Shown here piece after piece: positions 1 through 10,351 of a stretch of DNA of 64,000 nucleotides; the first letter of the stretch is position 1, and the number at the start of each line of letters is the position of its first letter. The stretch spans positions 124,001-188,000 of the forward strand of contig BCKC01000006.1 in the NCBI GenBank assembly GCA_001600455.1, written 5' to 3'. A program made the position numbers and the translations under genes. The notes under the pieces are model-generated. The model was not told the DNA's origin and searched no databases. It saw nothing but the letters and a program-made list of their open reading frames with translations. Origin of the DNA: Endocalyx cinctus. Its lineage: Eukaryota; Ascomycota; Sordariomycetes; Amphisphaeriales; Apiosporaceae.

Positions 1-2013
1 CACGCTGGCATACGAGAATTCTCCGCCGAGGAGGGCGAGGTATATCTTAGTGAATACCTAATGGAGGCTTTGGGAATCGACGTAGATATCGTCCCCGCCG
101 CGTCTAAAGGCTCTTCGCCTGACGATGCGATTGACTTGACCGCTCCCTCTAATAATTCGCAAAGTAATCCAAAAATAGTCATACACGCAAAGCAACTTTT
201 CAAGGGAAATTATGTGCGACTTCGCCCTCTCGAAGCCGGATACGACCCCGATGACTGGAAGTCGCTACTAGAGAGGCAACTACGGGAGAGTTACACTACT
301 TTGACGAAGGGCGCACTCTTACCGGTACGCGGAGTCAAAGGAGAAACCTTCCGTTTTCTCATCGATGAGTTTCGACCCGAAGGCGATGGCATCTGCGTCG
401 TTGATACCGATCTCGAAGTTGATATCGAAGCCTTGAACGAGGAACAAGCAAGGGAAACGATGAGGCGCATACTGGCCAAGGCCCAAAGAGCGCCGGGCAC
501 CGCCGAGGGTAGCTCCGTTGGACAAGAGCTGGATATTTGGAAACCTGTTCAAGGTCAGGTCGTTCCGGGAGACTACGTTGATTACGAACTACCTTCTTGG
601 GCCCGATCGAGACTTTTGGAAATTGAATTGAGTGGACTCGAAGACGAATATGGCGTGGATATGTTTGTTAGTCCTAAATCAACGCGTCAGCGGGTACACC
701 CGCGGGACTCAGAACACATTTTTGGTTTATTTGACTATACCGAGGACGGCGTCAAACGACTCGTTATTCCGCCTACAAATATTGCGCTGCAAGATGTTGA
801 GAGTATTCTCATTTCCATCCACGGATACTTGCCGGAATCCTCAACAGCACCTGCGGACCTCAAGCCACGACCGTTCCGATTACGAGTGAAAAATATTATG
901 AACGCTACAGGTAACGGGTCGTCCAGCCCCATGAAAGTAGATGATGACCAAGGAGAGCATTCGCCAGATGACGAGGAATGCAAGAACTGCCACCAATGGG
1001 TTCCTAAACGGACCATGATCCTGCACCAAAACTTCTGTTTACGAAACAACGTCTCCTGTCCGCAATGTAGCGCTGTATTTCAAAAATCGTCCAACGAGTG
1101 GAAGGAACACTGGCATTGCCCCCACGACGAAAGCCATGGCTCTTCTGCCCTTGCTCGAGTAAAACATGACGAGATCTTCCATACTGACCGCCAGTGTCCA
1201 TCTTGTCCGTTTACCACAAATTCTCTCGCCGATTTAGCTCGTCACAGAACAAGCGTGTGTCCGGGTAAACTCATCCTCTGTCAGTTCTGCCATTTAGAAG
1301 TGCCACAAGAGGGTGACCCTTTTAACCCGTCCCCCGAAAGTGTGGTGTCCGGCCTTACGTCGCACGAACTGGCAGATGGCGCTCGAACGGCCGATTGCCA
1401 TTTGTGCTTGAAAATTGTTAGATTACGGGACATGGCAACCCATCTCAAACACCACGAACTAGAAAAACAACATCGTCAAAAGCCTGAAATCTGTCGGAAC
1501 GCCAACTGCGGTCGTACCCAACACGGTGTCGGCAGAAATGGGGCGATCGGGGCAGGCACCCAGATGGGACAAGGGCCAGGAAACGATTTGGGACTGTGTT
1601 CACTCTGCTTCTCGCCGCTCTATGTTAGCTTGCACGATCCCGAAGGCAAAGCCTTAAAGCGACGTATCGAACGGCGGTACCTGACGCAGATGATGCAGGG
1701 TTGTAAGAAAAAATGGTGTCAAAACGAGTGGTGCAAGACTGGGAGAGCCAACGCCGGGCTGGAAGCTAAGCCATCTACAACCCAGGCGGTTCTGCCTATG
1801 ATAAAGCCCTTGATGGAGACGATCAGAGCACCTCACATACCTATGTACTTCTGCGTGGACGAGTCTAATCAGAAAAGGAGGAATTTGGCCGAGATGATCG
1901 CGAGCGAGAAAGGCTGGGACCTAGAATGGTGCATCGCGGCCTCCGAAGCCGAGAGGGGAGATTTAGACAAAGTGAGGGAGTGGCTTATTAACTGGGCGCC
2001 TACTCGGGATTAA
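1..2013 (+). CDS. UFD1-domain protein with C-terminal zinc fingers (5' end outside window)
   Basis: The frame is open from the first base of the window, so the ATG at 61 is internal and the gene starts upstream. The visible part is 670 residues. Its first residues (HAGIREFSAEEGEVYL) match the conserved substrate-binding core of the UFD1/NPL4-cofactor fold, which delivers ubiquitylated proteins to the Cdc48/p97 segregase. The C-terminal half, from about nt 979, carries several Cys/His clusters (CKNC, CPQC, CPSC, CHLC with downstream His/Cys), like TRAF-type or C2H2-like zinc fingers. This UFD1-plus-zinc-finger layout is known in filamentous fungi and is longer than yeast Ufd1. It ends with TAA at 2011-2013 and no intron is visible. 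The likely role is ubiquitin-dependent protein turnover. The domain call is solid; the exact partner is inference. Confidence 0.85.
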   Translation, partial: HAGIREFSAEEGEVYLSEYLMEALGIDVDIVPAASKGSSPDDAIDLTAPSNNSQSNPKIVIHAKQLFKGNYVRLRPLEAGYDPDDWKSLLERQLRESYTTLTKGALLPVRGVKGETFRFLIDEFRPEGDGICVVDTDLEVDIEALNEEQARETMRRILAKAQRAPGTAEGSSVGQELDIWKPVQGQVVPGDYVDYELPSWARSRLLEIELSGLEDEYGVDMFVSPKSTRQRVHPRDSEHIFGLFDYTEDGVKRLVIPPTNIALQDVESILISIHGYLPESSTAPADLKPRPFRLRVKNIMNATGNGSSSPMKVDDDQGEHSPDDEECKNCHQWVPKRTMILHQNFCLRNNVSCPQCSAVFQKSSNEWKEHWHCPHDESHGSSALARVKHDEIFHTDRQCPSCPFTTNSLADLARHRTSVCPGKLILCQFCHLEVPQEGDPFNPSPESVVSGLTSHELADGARTADCHLCLKIVRLRDMATHLKHHELEKQHRQKPEICRNANCGRTQHGVGRNGAIGAGTQMGQGPGNDLGLCSLCFSPLYVSLHDPEGKALKRRIERRYLTQMMQGCKKKWCQNEWCKTGRANAGLEAKPSTTQAVLPMIKPLMETIRAPHIPMYFCVDESNQKRRNLAEMIASEKGWDLEWCIAASEAERGDLDKVREWLINWAPTRD

Positions 2014-3631
2014 GAGGAAGGAGACTATACGCCTATACATATCAAGCCATCTACCTGATATTTTCTACACGGGAAATTTAAGGGGCGGGCATGACACGTG
2101 ATAGATGAGTGCATATGGGGTTGTAATGAGTGTATATATATCCTGATCTTGTCACTAGCATTCTGTCTAAGCATATGATACCCCCTAATTACGGACAAAG
2201 AAGCCGTCATCAATCCGGAATCTCACATAGCAGAGATCATATTGCTCCTTCCCTTGCGTGAACCTTCTCCATCAAGTGATCATGTTTTCATAAGAAAACA
2301 CTCCGTTTAGTGACTCTGTATCATTGATTGCGAGCAGTACGTGTTAGTTGATGAAGTTGATAGTCAATTTCTTAAGACTTACGCAGCAAGAGCAGGACGA
2401 GCTGTGGAAGATGGAGTCAGTTATTGTAGAGAAGGATACGGTAGTAAATCAGGGGTAAAAACAAAATCTTACCAGTCACTGCAAGCACAAGAGGTGCAAC
2501 CACAGCTAGCGGGTTCCATTTTGAATAGGAGATGGGTAGCTAAACTTTGTCGGCTGATTGAATTTGTTTGTTTGGGATTTTTTTAATCAAGTCGTTATAT
2601 ATGGGAACTTCAGGTTTATTTTAAAGAAGAGAAGAGAGAAAAGAAAAGGAGGGAAAAAAAAAAGGAAGAGAGCAAAGAATTACGAGGATTTATATACAAA
2701 GAAGTCAATAGGGGAGGTTAGATTTAAGACCCCAACATCTCTCCAACCCCTCTCCAAAAGTCGAACATTACGTTAATCTTTTATGCGTTACGCCTTATTC
2801 TTAAGAGATCCGCAGATGTGGTGGTGGGTAATATAGTGAGGCGCTACGCGCGATTGGATACCGTAAGCAGATATCACGAGAGGTGGTGATGCTTATGCAG
2901 TTAGTGCGGGGGGGAAAGGTCCAATCTTTCCACATCATTACTTCCTCGCCCACCCATCTACGCAATACCAAGACGCTTTTATCTACCCCATGCTGTGATA
3001 TAAGTTTCAAATGGATCGTACTCCTCGTTAGGGGAAGTGCTGTTATGTGATGTATCAAAAGGGATTTCCTTGTCAGGCTAACCACGCATGACCCGCAAGT
3101 GCCGGATGCCCGGCATTCCTACAACTAAAGTGCAGTATCCGATCAACATATCTAATCACGGGTTAGATGGAGGGCGGAAGCTTAGTTCTAGCCTGCTTCG
3201 CTCGTATCGCCCGACGGCTAGGAGTTGATATCTAGGATGGTCCGAACCAACTTGTTCGTGACCAATCGACATGCACGTGTGCAAGCTCGAGTAATATAAT
3301 TATCTTGGAGAAGGTATATGATAAAGAACTTTGTTGAATCCAATTTGTTTGGTAGGATGGTGGATGTCTGATTCGTTAAGGCGTATGTATAGTCTCCTAC
3401 CCCTTTCCGAGGCTGGTTATATGTTGATGTTAAGAGATGCGAAGACCGGATCGCGCCGACATTTACTCTAAGTCAGCGAACCCTTTTGCGATACGGACTA
3501 TGACTTAGGTTATCAAATACGGATTACTTATCCTCTGCTCTCTGTCTCTTAACCCTAGAGCATCCTATTGTAGACTCATCTAGAAAGACTTCGATAACCA
3601 TAATTGCAGCTCTCTTTCTGCAAGAAAACCT
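2014..3631. other. Intergenic, no supported gene
   Basis: The spacer carries a purine-rich run at about 2625-2680. I see only short random open frames, with no family match, no spliced continuation and no RNA gene. Confidence 0.6.
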
Positions 3632-4300
3632 ATGTGGTTGCATGTAGCGAAGAGGCTCTCGAGCTCAGGGCCGATATCAGGGAAAGCCCGAGTAAATATA
3701 TTGAGAGTGAATAGCGGGGTTATATGCATATACCTACGCCCGCAGATGAGGTACTATACTTCGGTAGTCCGCTCTGGAATATCCTCAACGTCACGACACA
3801 CGTGCCAAATATCAAAGCCACCAATCCCAGATGATTCGACCGTCTTTCCCTCGCCCTCCAACGTTGTATCGGCACAGCAACGCAGTGACAATCAGAAACC
3901 TTCGAAGCAGTGCCTTATATCGGACCTAAAGATGAGTATGGAAAAAGCCCTTTTACCAACCTCGCAATACTGTAAAGGCGGTGAAGTTGGTTAAACACCG
4001 GGATGTCGAAACACTCCACTCCGTCGCCGGGAGCTACTACCGGCTCGAGAAGGAGGTTATAGTCTTGCTACTCTAGGATATTGACGAATGTACTTCCACC
4101 GAGAACACACAATCAGATTCAATCAAGTAATGGATATTAATGTAAATGAACAAAAGGAACGACAAGCCTATTGTTTACAATTTAGATGGAGAGCTGCCCA
4201 TCGAGGATCCGAGCCACTGGGAGGATCAAACTTGGGCTCTTTCTTAAATAACGTAGGATTAGCTGCGTCTGAGGATGTTTACCAGAAACAAGAGTCTTAG
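3632..4300 (+). pseudogene. Degraded protein-coding relic, unknown family
   Basis: Coding-like segments occur in shifting plus-strand frames. Near 3985-4060 one frame reads KLVKHRDVETLHSVAGSYYR. Near 4160-4245 another reads IVYNLDGELPIEDPSHWED. Between them lie stops and frame changes. The amino-acid texture (charged and aromatic residues, few rare codons) is more protein-like than the surrounding DNA, but no uninterrupted frame or splice pattern joins the pieces. I do not recognise the family. It is probably the remnant of one gene; chance cannot be excluded. Confidence 0.35.
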
Positions 4301-4373
4301 TGAAAGGTACATAATTATCATACTGATATATACTATGAGTAGGTAAATACATAGTTTAGCTATTTAGGTAGTA

Positions 4374-4800
4374 TTATGTAGGTCCACAAGAAGCAAGCCA
4401 CTTGATCAATGCCAATATTTTCTGCCAGAGAGTTTTGCTTTCCCATTCGGCTCTGATAATACGCTCCGTCTCCTCTGATTTCGCCTCAAATTTTCTTAAG
4501 TTCTCTTCGACTACGTGCTTTTACCCTTTCCACACTCTAGATTAGGTCCCGGTTTATTTCAAATACTCTTTGCTGAGTTCCGAATACTTCTCCAGAAATT
4601 TATGACATCTTTCTGCAGCAGGTGTTAATTTCTGCGCTTCTTCAGCCTTTTTTCACCTTTAAGCTTCCAAATCGAAGATACTGGTTCTTCAGCAATTCAA
4701 TATCGTGTATGATTGAGAGGTGGGCGACGGCCTTTTGTGGTGAAATTTGCATCTGGGTAAAAAGGTAATCCCAATTATGTTCCGGAGAGAATACACCCAT
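4374..4800 (-). pseudogene. Frameshifted coiled-coil protein relic
   Basis: On the minus strand an ATG at 4800 opens a 51-residue frame beginning MGVFSPEHNWDYLFTQ that closes just after a run of six A. The neighbouring frame continues directly with KAEEAQKLTPAAERCHKF and a charged helix, then closes. A third segment reads KHVVEENLRKFEAKSEETE and ends with TAA at 4374-4376. The three segments are collinear and have the same lysine/glutamate-rich helical character. This is what one coding region of about 140 residues looks like after at least one frameshift and two stops. I do not recognise the family. A small helical C-terminal domain protein is likely. Confidence 0.5.
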
Positions 4801-4820
4801 TCATATACGGAGGTTCCCTG

Positions 4821-4856
4821 GTGACCGCTCGCTCATCTATAGTTAATAGCGGTCAC
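4821..4856. repeat. 9-bp inverted repeat with 18-nt loop
   Basis: GTGACCGCT at 4821-4829 is followed 18 bases later by its exact complement AGCGGTCAC at 4848-4856. It lies just upstream of the start of the minus-strand relic ending at 4800. It could be a small hairpin or a regulator site; no function is shown. Confidence 0.4.
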
Positions 4857-5533
4857 TCGAATTGAAATAGGCAAGCGGAGTCCCGAGAAGTGCTGGATTA
4901 GGGATATGTGTTGTTTCATGTAATTAGCGATTGTATCAATCCTATTTATCACCGATTTGTTCCCAGACTTGGTCAAAAAATGGTTGCTGATACCGGTGCG
5001 AGTAGCTCTTGAACAAGTCTGGTCTCTGGTTCAACAGTTGTCGAATGCAGGGGTTCAAACTGCAGCCGTTAAACTAGCCAAAACGGTAACTAGATAAAAA
5101 CGGATAGTTATTTAACGTAAAATACGTTCTTGAGACACGTCTCTATCGTTTCCATTCATCGAAAAAAAGATAATATTAAGTTTCCATGCCTGCATTATTA
5201 AACTACAACAACCCCGCAACCCCGCAATAAAAAACAGAACCGGATACTTCTCAACCTTAACGGGACTGCGGGGTCAAGCTTTAAGGCCGGGTGGAGCTAA
5301 TCACACGCTCCGAAGAGCACCATTCAGGGCTCTGGTAGGTGTTTAAGCGCCACCGTGTACGGGCGAAGGCTGAGAAGTCTTCTTAATTATAAAAGACTTT
5401 ACTGGGAGAACACGGGAGATGCTAGAACGAAGAGGCCAGCCTATGCCGATTTACGAGAGAGAATGAAGTTGTCTTTTTATCTAGTGTAACGCTAGGTTGC
5501 CGTCCCTAACCGCAAAATTATCAACTGGTGTAT
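4857..5533. other. Intergenic, no supported gene
   Basis: A pair of complementary C-rich and G-rich words (CCCCGCAACCCCGCA near 5212-5226 and ACTGCGGGGT near 5264-5273) is the only structure I see. No open frame has protein character and no RNA gene is supported. Confidence 0.5.
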
Positions 5534-5995
5534 TCAATCTTCTTCGTACACAGTCTTCGAAAGTGGACCGAATTCTCCGGTGGTCTTCTGCTTCCAAGCA
5601 TTTAGGCATGCGAAACCCTTGTAGTCTTCTACATGATTGTAAAACTTGGCACCTAGTTTCTTCAATATCTCACACTTTTCCTCCATAGTCCTAGCTAACT
5701 GTACACGCGACTTATCGGAGGGCACGAGAGGATACTTCTTTTTCCAACTATACATGACCTGCTCATATTCCGCGACCCAAACACCCCCATCTGATCCATT
5801 CGGGTAGGCTACGCTTACCCAAAGCTTCTCCGTAATGTTTGGTTCAGGCTCTTCGCCTTCTTCCACGGCAATTATGCTAGGTTCAAAATTATCGGCCACG
5901 CTGTTAACGAAATTCCAACGTTCTTCGCTGTCAAACCATGTTGCACCGAGAAGTAGCAAGCGTTTGCATACTTGGTCCTCCGCATGATCAAATGA
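5534..5995 (-). CDS. Hypothetical protein, 3' exon (first exon unresolved)
   Basis: The open segment encodes 153 residues. It includes LLLLGATWFDSEERWNFVN near its start and an acidic C-terminus ending VYEED. Its 5' limit at 5995 is a good splice acceptor (pyrimidine tract followed by CTAG at 5996-5999). The frame upstream is closed, so an earlier exon must supply the start codon. No GT donor occurs between the acceptor and the ATG at 6084, so that ATG cannot begin the first exon in a simple way. Either the first exon is further upstream or the gene has lost its 5' end. I do not recognise the family. It has no membrane segment or signal peptide in the visible part. Confidence 0.5.
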   Translation of the reverse strand, partial: SFDHAEDQVCKRLLLLGATWFDSEERWNFVNSVADNFEPSIIAVEEGEEPEPNITEKLWVSVAYPNGSDGGVWVAEYEQVMYSWKKKYPLVPSDKSRVQLARTMEEKCEILKKLGAKFYNHVEDYKGFACLNAWKQKTTGEFGPLSKTVYEED

Positions 5996-6249
5996 CTAGG
6001 TGGAAGGAATAGGAAGATAATAATATGGTTTGATGATAATTTGGTGATGCCGAATCTAAGGATATTGGAGCGGGGGTGAGTCATTTGCCTTTAAGAGTTA
6101 AAATTAGTAACAAAGTTGGAGGGAAGAAGAGAAGGATGGATAATCATTTTTCATTTGATTGGCGAGCTGGGTTTTGGCATACATCATTGACTAAGTACTG
6201 AGGCTGTCAGGCTGCCTAACTGTTTGGGGCTTATTAACTAACGTCACTT

Positions 6250-6840
6250 ATCATTGCATGGTGCTGCTAATTACTGCCAGAAACCACCTCAACATCCCAA
6301 CCTTTGCCGGCTAACAGCATACCGGCCGCCAAATGCGTGCATAGCGGTTCAGCCTTCTCTCAGCCACCAGTTGAGAACTTTATTACAGGATTCTGGAACC
6401 AGAAGCATTGTTGGGACACCGTCATCACTTCTCCGATATGCACCGGTACAGGAAGAACTAATGATGGCAGAGGGAAGCCCATAGGCGTGCACGAGAAGTA
6501 TGATTAAGATAGCATGACAGACAAGCTTTGGATAGCAATGGAATTTACCAACGATACTTTTGTGGGGTTCTGACAGTTTACCGTTGGTAGTAACGATGAC
6601 GAGGAGCTCGAGCACTGGGTTAGACGATTTCGGATGGTGTTAAATGGGTGCTAGACAAGTACTGTGACTGAGAAGACGGGCGGTTCTCTTACGATGTGTG
6701 CGTCAATTATATTATCACGAGCAGAAAAGATGGGGAGAATCCTTTTGAATATATATTTAAAGACAAGGGTGACTTTATTTGCGAGGAGACCGATACGAGT
6801 GCTATTGGCGGAGATTCCAGCCCTTTGAAAGGAACCTATA
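6250..6840 (+). pseudogene. Degraded protein-coding relic, unknown family
   Basis: Protein-like stretches on the plus strand change frame repeatedly. About 6395-6505 gives DTVITSPICTGTGRTNDGRG. About 6515-6570 gives DKLWIAMEFTNDTFVGF followed by a stop. The best stretch, about 6690-6840, reads YDVCVNYIITSRKDGENPFE and continues IFKDKGDFICEETDTSAIGG before a stop. Cysteine placement and collinearity suggest one decayed gene, perhaps for a small secreted or globular protein. The family is not recognised. Confidence 0.45.
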
Positions 6841-7501
6841 CATGTTAGTTTGGTAATTATCCTAGATAGGTGGACGCTTTCAAGATGCCGTCAAGTGGGA
6901 ACTATAAAGATACGAACAGGGCTAAGTTGTTACATCCCTGAAAAAATAGCAACTACGTATTGTATCAGGAGCAGGAATCGAGTAAGTAGACGGGCTCATG
7001 ACGGCGCTCGCTATAAAAAAGGGAGAAAGGGGAGGGGGGGCGGCATACCTCTTGGGGCAGTTCATTTGTAAGAGTTTACATATATAATTAGATAGTTTTC
7101 AGCCATAGTTCTTCTGATTAACACATAACATTATAAGTAGATAGCAATTCTGATCTTGACTCCTTCTCGCTTTCCACTTTTGAATGCCATATTGTAGTAA
7201 TTACTACATCCAATACCACATTTTTCTTTTGCCTACGCGCCACTCGCCGCCGTATGAATAGGAGATGAATTCCATGGAGCGTCGCTTATCTTATATAAAA
7301 TACCTTCGATAGTAGTCCTTACTTGAAGGATAAAAAGAATTAATACTATTTCTATCGTCGCGAGAAATTATAATCGTTTAGGCTGAGGTTTTAAACGTGA
7401 AGTATGTAATTACGATCAAGCTCAGTAACAAGCCAACAGAATACATATCTAGAATCGTTAAGGCAATTTCGCACATATTATTCTTAAGTATAATAACTCC
7501 T
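6841..7501. other. Intergenic, AT-rich
   Basis: This is the 3' flank of the convergent lyase gene. There is a short G-rich run at 7022-7046 and otherwise AT-rich sequence. No gene is supported. Confidence 0.6.
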
Positions 7502-8598
7502 TCATTCCGGCTTTTGATCTACCCATCTCTTCTCTACCTGATCCACATCCATATCGCAAGCTATAGCTTTCGTAACAATACCGTGCGCTCTTTCAATTAC
7601 CGGTACATCAATCATTTGGCCATCCAAACTCCAGGCCCCACGACCTTGTTCTTTCGCTTTTTTATTTGCTGTTGTCACCCTCACTGCCCAGTTTAGCTCC
7701 TCGTTAGTCGGGGCGAATGCTTTTTGAACCGGCTCAACTTGTGCAGGGTGAATGAGCTGCTTTCCATTGAATCCCATTCTCTTGCCGTTTAAACATTCCT
7801 CCTCCAGAATTTCGCGCCCCTGCTCGCCTTTAAACGATGTACAGACAAGGTCAATAACAGATGGTAAGTCGTGCGCTTTGGCATTTGCGACAATGGCGCT
7901 ACGGGCAAAGAGAAGCTCGGAGAGAGAGTTGGTGCGCGTGATTGACAGGTCGAGACAGAAGTCCTCGGCAGCAAATACGAGACCAGAAAGATAAGGGCTC
8001 GCCTTACATATTTCTGAAAGGTTGATCAAACCCTTTGCAGACTCTATTAAAGGCAACAAGCGTATGGGCCGGGGAGTTGTCTCTCCAGAATCGGAACTCC
8101 TGCTGTTTCCAATATTATGCCGGTCAGGCCGGAGATGTCGAACCACGTCGGTCACAAAATGAAGATCGGACGCTTTCTGTGTCTTAGGTATAACTAAGAG
8201 GTCGACATTATCGGCTTTCAACTGAGAAACGATTAGTCGATCATGAAACATGTCCAGATTGGTGGAACGTCTCGACACTTACTACCTCAGTAAGATCATC
8301 CAACACGTAAGGGCTATCTACTGCGTTGATACGAACGCCGAGCTCTTTGATGCCTGAAGGCTTCTGAGATTTGAGAAAATCCCTTAAGCTATTCCGAGCT
8401 GATTCCTTCTTGTCTGGTGCCACAGAATCTTCAAGATCGAAAACAGCTGTGTCTACGGTCAAGCTGCGAGACTTATCTATCATCTTTTGCGAAGATGCAG
8501 GGACTACAAAATTCTGTCAGTATTGATAACTAATATTTAAATATCAAGTATTACTCACTGTAGAGCATTGCTCGTCTGATGAGGTGAGTAGCCGCCAT
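7502..8598 (-). CDS. ccl: Citramalyl-CoA lyase / CitE-like HpcH-HpaI aldolase
   Basis: There are three exons on the minus strand: 8598-8559, 8503-8283 and 8221-7502. The introns are 55 and 61 bp, with donors GTGAGT and GTAAGT and acceptors TTGTAG and CTCAG. The product is 326 residues, close to human CLYBL. Splicing restores the family N-terminus LYIPASSQKMIDKSRSL, followed by AVFDLEDSV (metal/CoA-site region). Later come LLPLIESAKGL and the C-terminal GFNGKQLIHPAQV signature of the citrate-lyase-beta family. Known family members cleave citramalyl-CoA to acetyl-CoA and pyruvate. It diverges from a MaoC-type hydratase and sits beside a CoA transferase, which fits itaconate degradation. Other CitE-like activities such as malyl-CoA thioesterase remain possible. 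The N-terminus (MAATHLIRRAM) is weakly mitochondrial in character. Confidence 0.85.
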
Positions 8599-9187
8599 GT
8601 AGAATGGAATTCCCTGATACTCTGTGAATAATATTAGGTATAGGTAGTGACTTCAGGAGTCAATTGGCAAATTTATATTAGTAAAGATTCAGTACTGTTG
8701 ACAATATTGTGTAAGAAGAGATGCATTTGGAGTAGTCGTATACTATGAATATTATAATAGCCCAACATTATAGTTATTTATTCATGAATAACATCTTCTC
8801 TACTTTCGTATTACATCTACTTACAGTAAGAAATCTTCTCAGGCGACCACAATATTTCAGCATCTTTCATTGCGTCATCAGCTTGATTGGATATCAAACA
8901 TGAAGTGACAGCCTATAAATCGAGGTCCGGTATATCCGGCATTTATTAAGCAGTTTATCATTGTTGTAATAGTGACACCACCAGAGTCTAGGAACATGAG
9001 CCAAGAAAGTCTAGATCGAATAAGCTTTATTCGCTTATCTTACCGCAATACAATGATATTGGCCTATGCATCAGACTGGGCTGTTGATACAGAGGATGCA
9101 ACTATAACAAGTATCGCTGAGTCTGCAACCGTATCGACATAATTCATGACTGACTGCCCCAATAACCGACAAGGCCTATGATTTACT
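8599..9187. promoter_or_regulatory. Divergent spacer with CGG-N5-CCG palindrome
   Basis: This 0.6 kb region separates the divergently transcribed lyase and hydratase genes and must hold both promoters. At 8928-8938 it contains CGG-TATAT-CCG, inside the larger symmetric CCGGTATATCCGG at 8927-8939. Inverted CGG triplets with a fixed spacer are the classic binding site of dimeric fungal Zn2Cys6 activators. A co-regulating site is therefore plausible, but it is inferred from one occurrence. Confidence 0.4.
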
Positions 9188-10351
9188 ATGATGAACCTTT
9201 TTCATCACTCACGATTTCTCGGGAAACCCCTAGCAACGTCGTTGCTATCCCCTTCGCGTGCCAGGATTTGGTGGAGAGGCTTGAATGCCTACTCGACCAA
9301 GACGAAGCTGTCTAGCATCGGAGATCAGATGGAATCTCGGGTATTCCCCATCACATACGATTATCTGAATCCGAGAGAATCTTACTTACTCGATATTACA
9401 TTAAGCGACTACTTACCCCGATATTCACAGCATGGCTGGCATGAGAAAATCTCGCTGCCATCAATTACTCGTGATCCGTTCGATCTTCCACCAAGTCATC
9501 ACCTTGTCTACATGCCGCCTATGATGCCGGACAGCAAAACTCTTCCAGATGGAACTGATCCGGGGCAATCTCCCGGAGAGCCATTCACTCGTAGAATGTG
9601 GGCCGGAGGTGAAGTACACTTCAATACTTCGCCTGAGGCTCGGCTGCGCTTGGATGGTTCACGCATCGCCTGCTTCGAGCGCATCAAGGATTTCAACGTC
9701 AAGGGTCATGATGAAAGCAACCCATTTATCCTTGTCACCATAGAACGACGTATTGGGCTATGCTCAGAACTTGAAGATGAGAAAAAGATTCGGGATCGCT
9801 TGTCTGATGACGAAAAGGTTAGCATTAAGGAGATCCGTAACGTCGTCTTCATGAAACCGCCACCACCAGGGGAAGATATTAAGGAACCACATCATCAAAT
9901 TCCAGAGAATCAAGGGAAAGAAGAATTCAGTCACACAGTCTATCCGACGGCCAAATTGCTCTTCCGCTATAGTGCCCTTACTTTCAATACTCATGCCATT
10001 CACCGGGATCCGATTCACTGTAAGACTGTCGAGCATTTGAGAGGTCTTGTTTTCCACGGTCCCTTAAGTTTTACTTTCCTCTGTACTCTGCTTCGATTAC
10101 ATCTTATCCGGAACCGCGACACCGACGCCGGGATGTACGACGCCATCAAGTCTATCAAGTATCGAAACACGTACCCCCTCTATAACGAAGAACCTGTAAA
10201 ATTCTGTGGGCATCGGAAGTCTGAAAACGAATGGGATGTTTGGGCGGAAGCGCCTGCCGGAAATATGGCAGTAACTGGTTCGGTGTTGACGGAAAAAGTT
10301 CAAGGTTCACCTAAGCGTATTTATGACGACGTTGAGATGTTGGGAGTCTGA
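9188..10351 (+). CDS. ichA: Itaconyl-CoA / mesaconyl-CoA hydratase-like protein (MaoC/HTD2 fold)
   Basis: A single exon encodes 387 residues. The first ~35 residues are rich in Arg, Ser, Leu and Trp with few acids, as in a mitochondrial presequence. The central block MWAGGEVHFN belongs to the N-terminal hot-dog unit. The C-terminal block (LLFRYSALTFNTHAIH, then RGLVFHGPLS) is the hydratase-2/HTD2 signature with its Asn-x-His active-site region. Family members hydrate enoyl-CoA substrates, including mesaconyl-C4-CoA and itaconyl-CoA. Neighbouring a citramalyl-CoA lyase and an Ach1-type CoA transferase, it most likely hydrates itaconyl-CoA to citramalyl-CoA. A role in mitochondrial fatty-acid synthesis (Htd2) is the main alternative, but length, sequence texture and context favour the itaconate role. 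The start at 9188 may be MM or the second Met. Confidence 0.8.
   Translation: MMNLFHHSRFLGKPLATSLLSPSRARIWWRGLNAYSTKTKLSSIGDQMESRVFPITYDYLNPRESYLLDITLSDYLPRYSQHGWHEKISLPSITRDPFDLPPSHHLVYMPPMMPDSKTLPDGTDPGQSPGEPFTRRMWAGGEVHFNTSPEARLRLDGSRIACFERIKDFNVKGHDESNPFILVTIERRIGLCSELEDEKKIRDRLSDDEKVSIKEIRNVVFMKPPPPGEDIKEPHHQIPENQGKEEFSHTVYPTAKLLFRYSALTFNTHAIHRDPIHCKTVEHLRGLVFHGPLSFTFLCTLLRLHLIRNRDTDAGMYDAIKSIKYRNTYPLYNEEPVKFCGHRKSENEWDVWAEAPAGNMAVTGSVLTEKVQGSPKRIYDDVEMLGV

Noticed and set aside
2558..2776. Lys/Arg-rich open frame
   Set aside because: It is produced by the purine-rich stretch at 2625-2680 and has no other support.
5040..5070. tRNA-like T-arm (GGGGTTCAAACTGCAG)
   Set aside because: The stem TGCAG/CTGCA closes a 9-nt loop rather than 7, and no A-box, anticodon arm or acceptor stem fits upstream.
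5872..6084. Start codon at 6084 as first exon of the hypothetical gene at 5534
   Set aside because: No GT donor exists between it and the acceptor at 5996, so it cannot splice into the coding exon.
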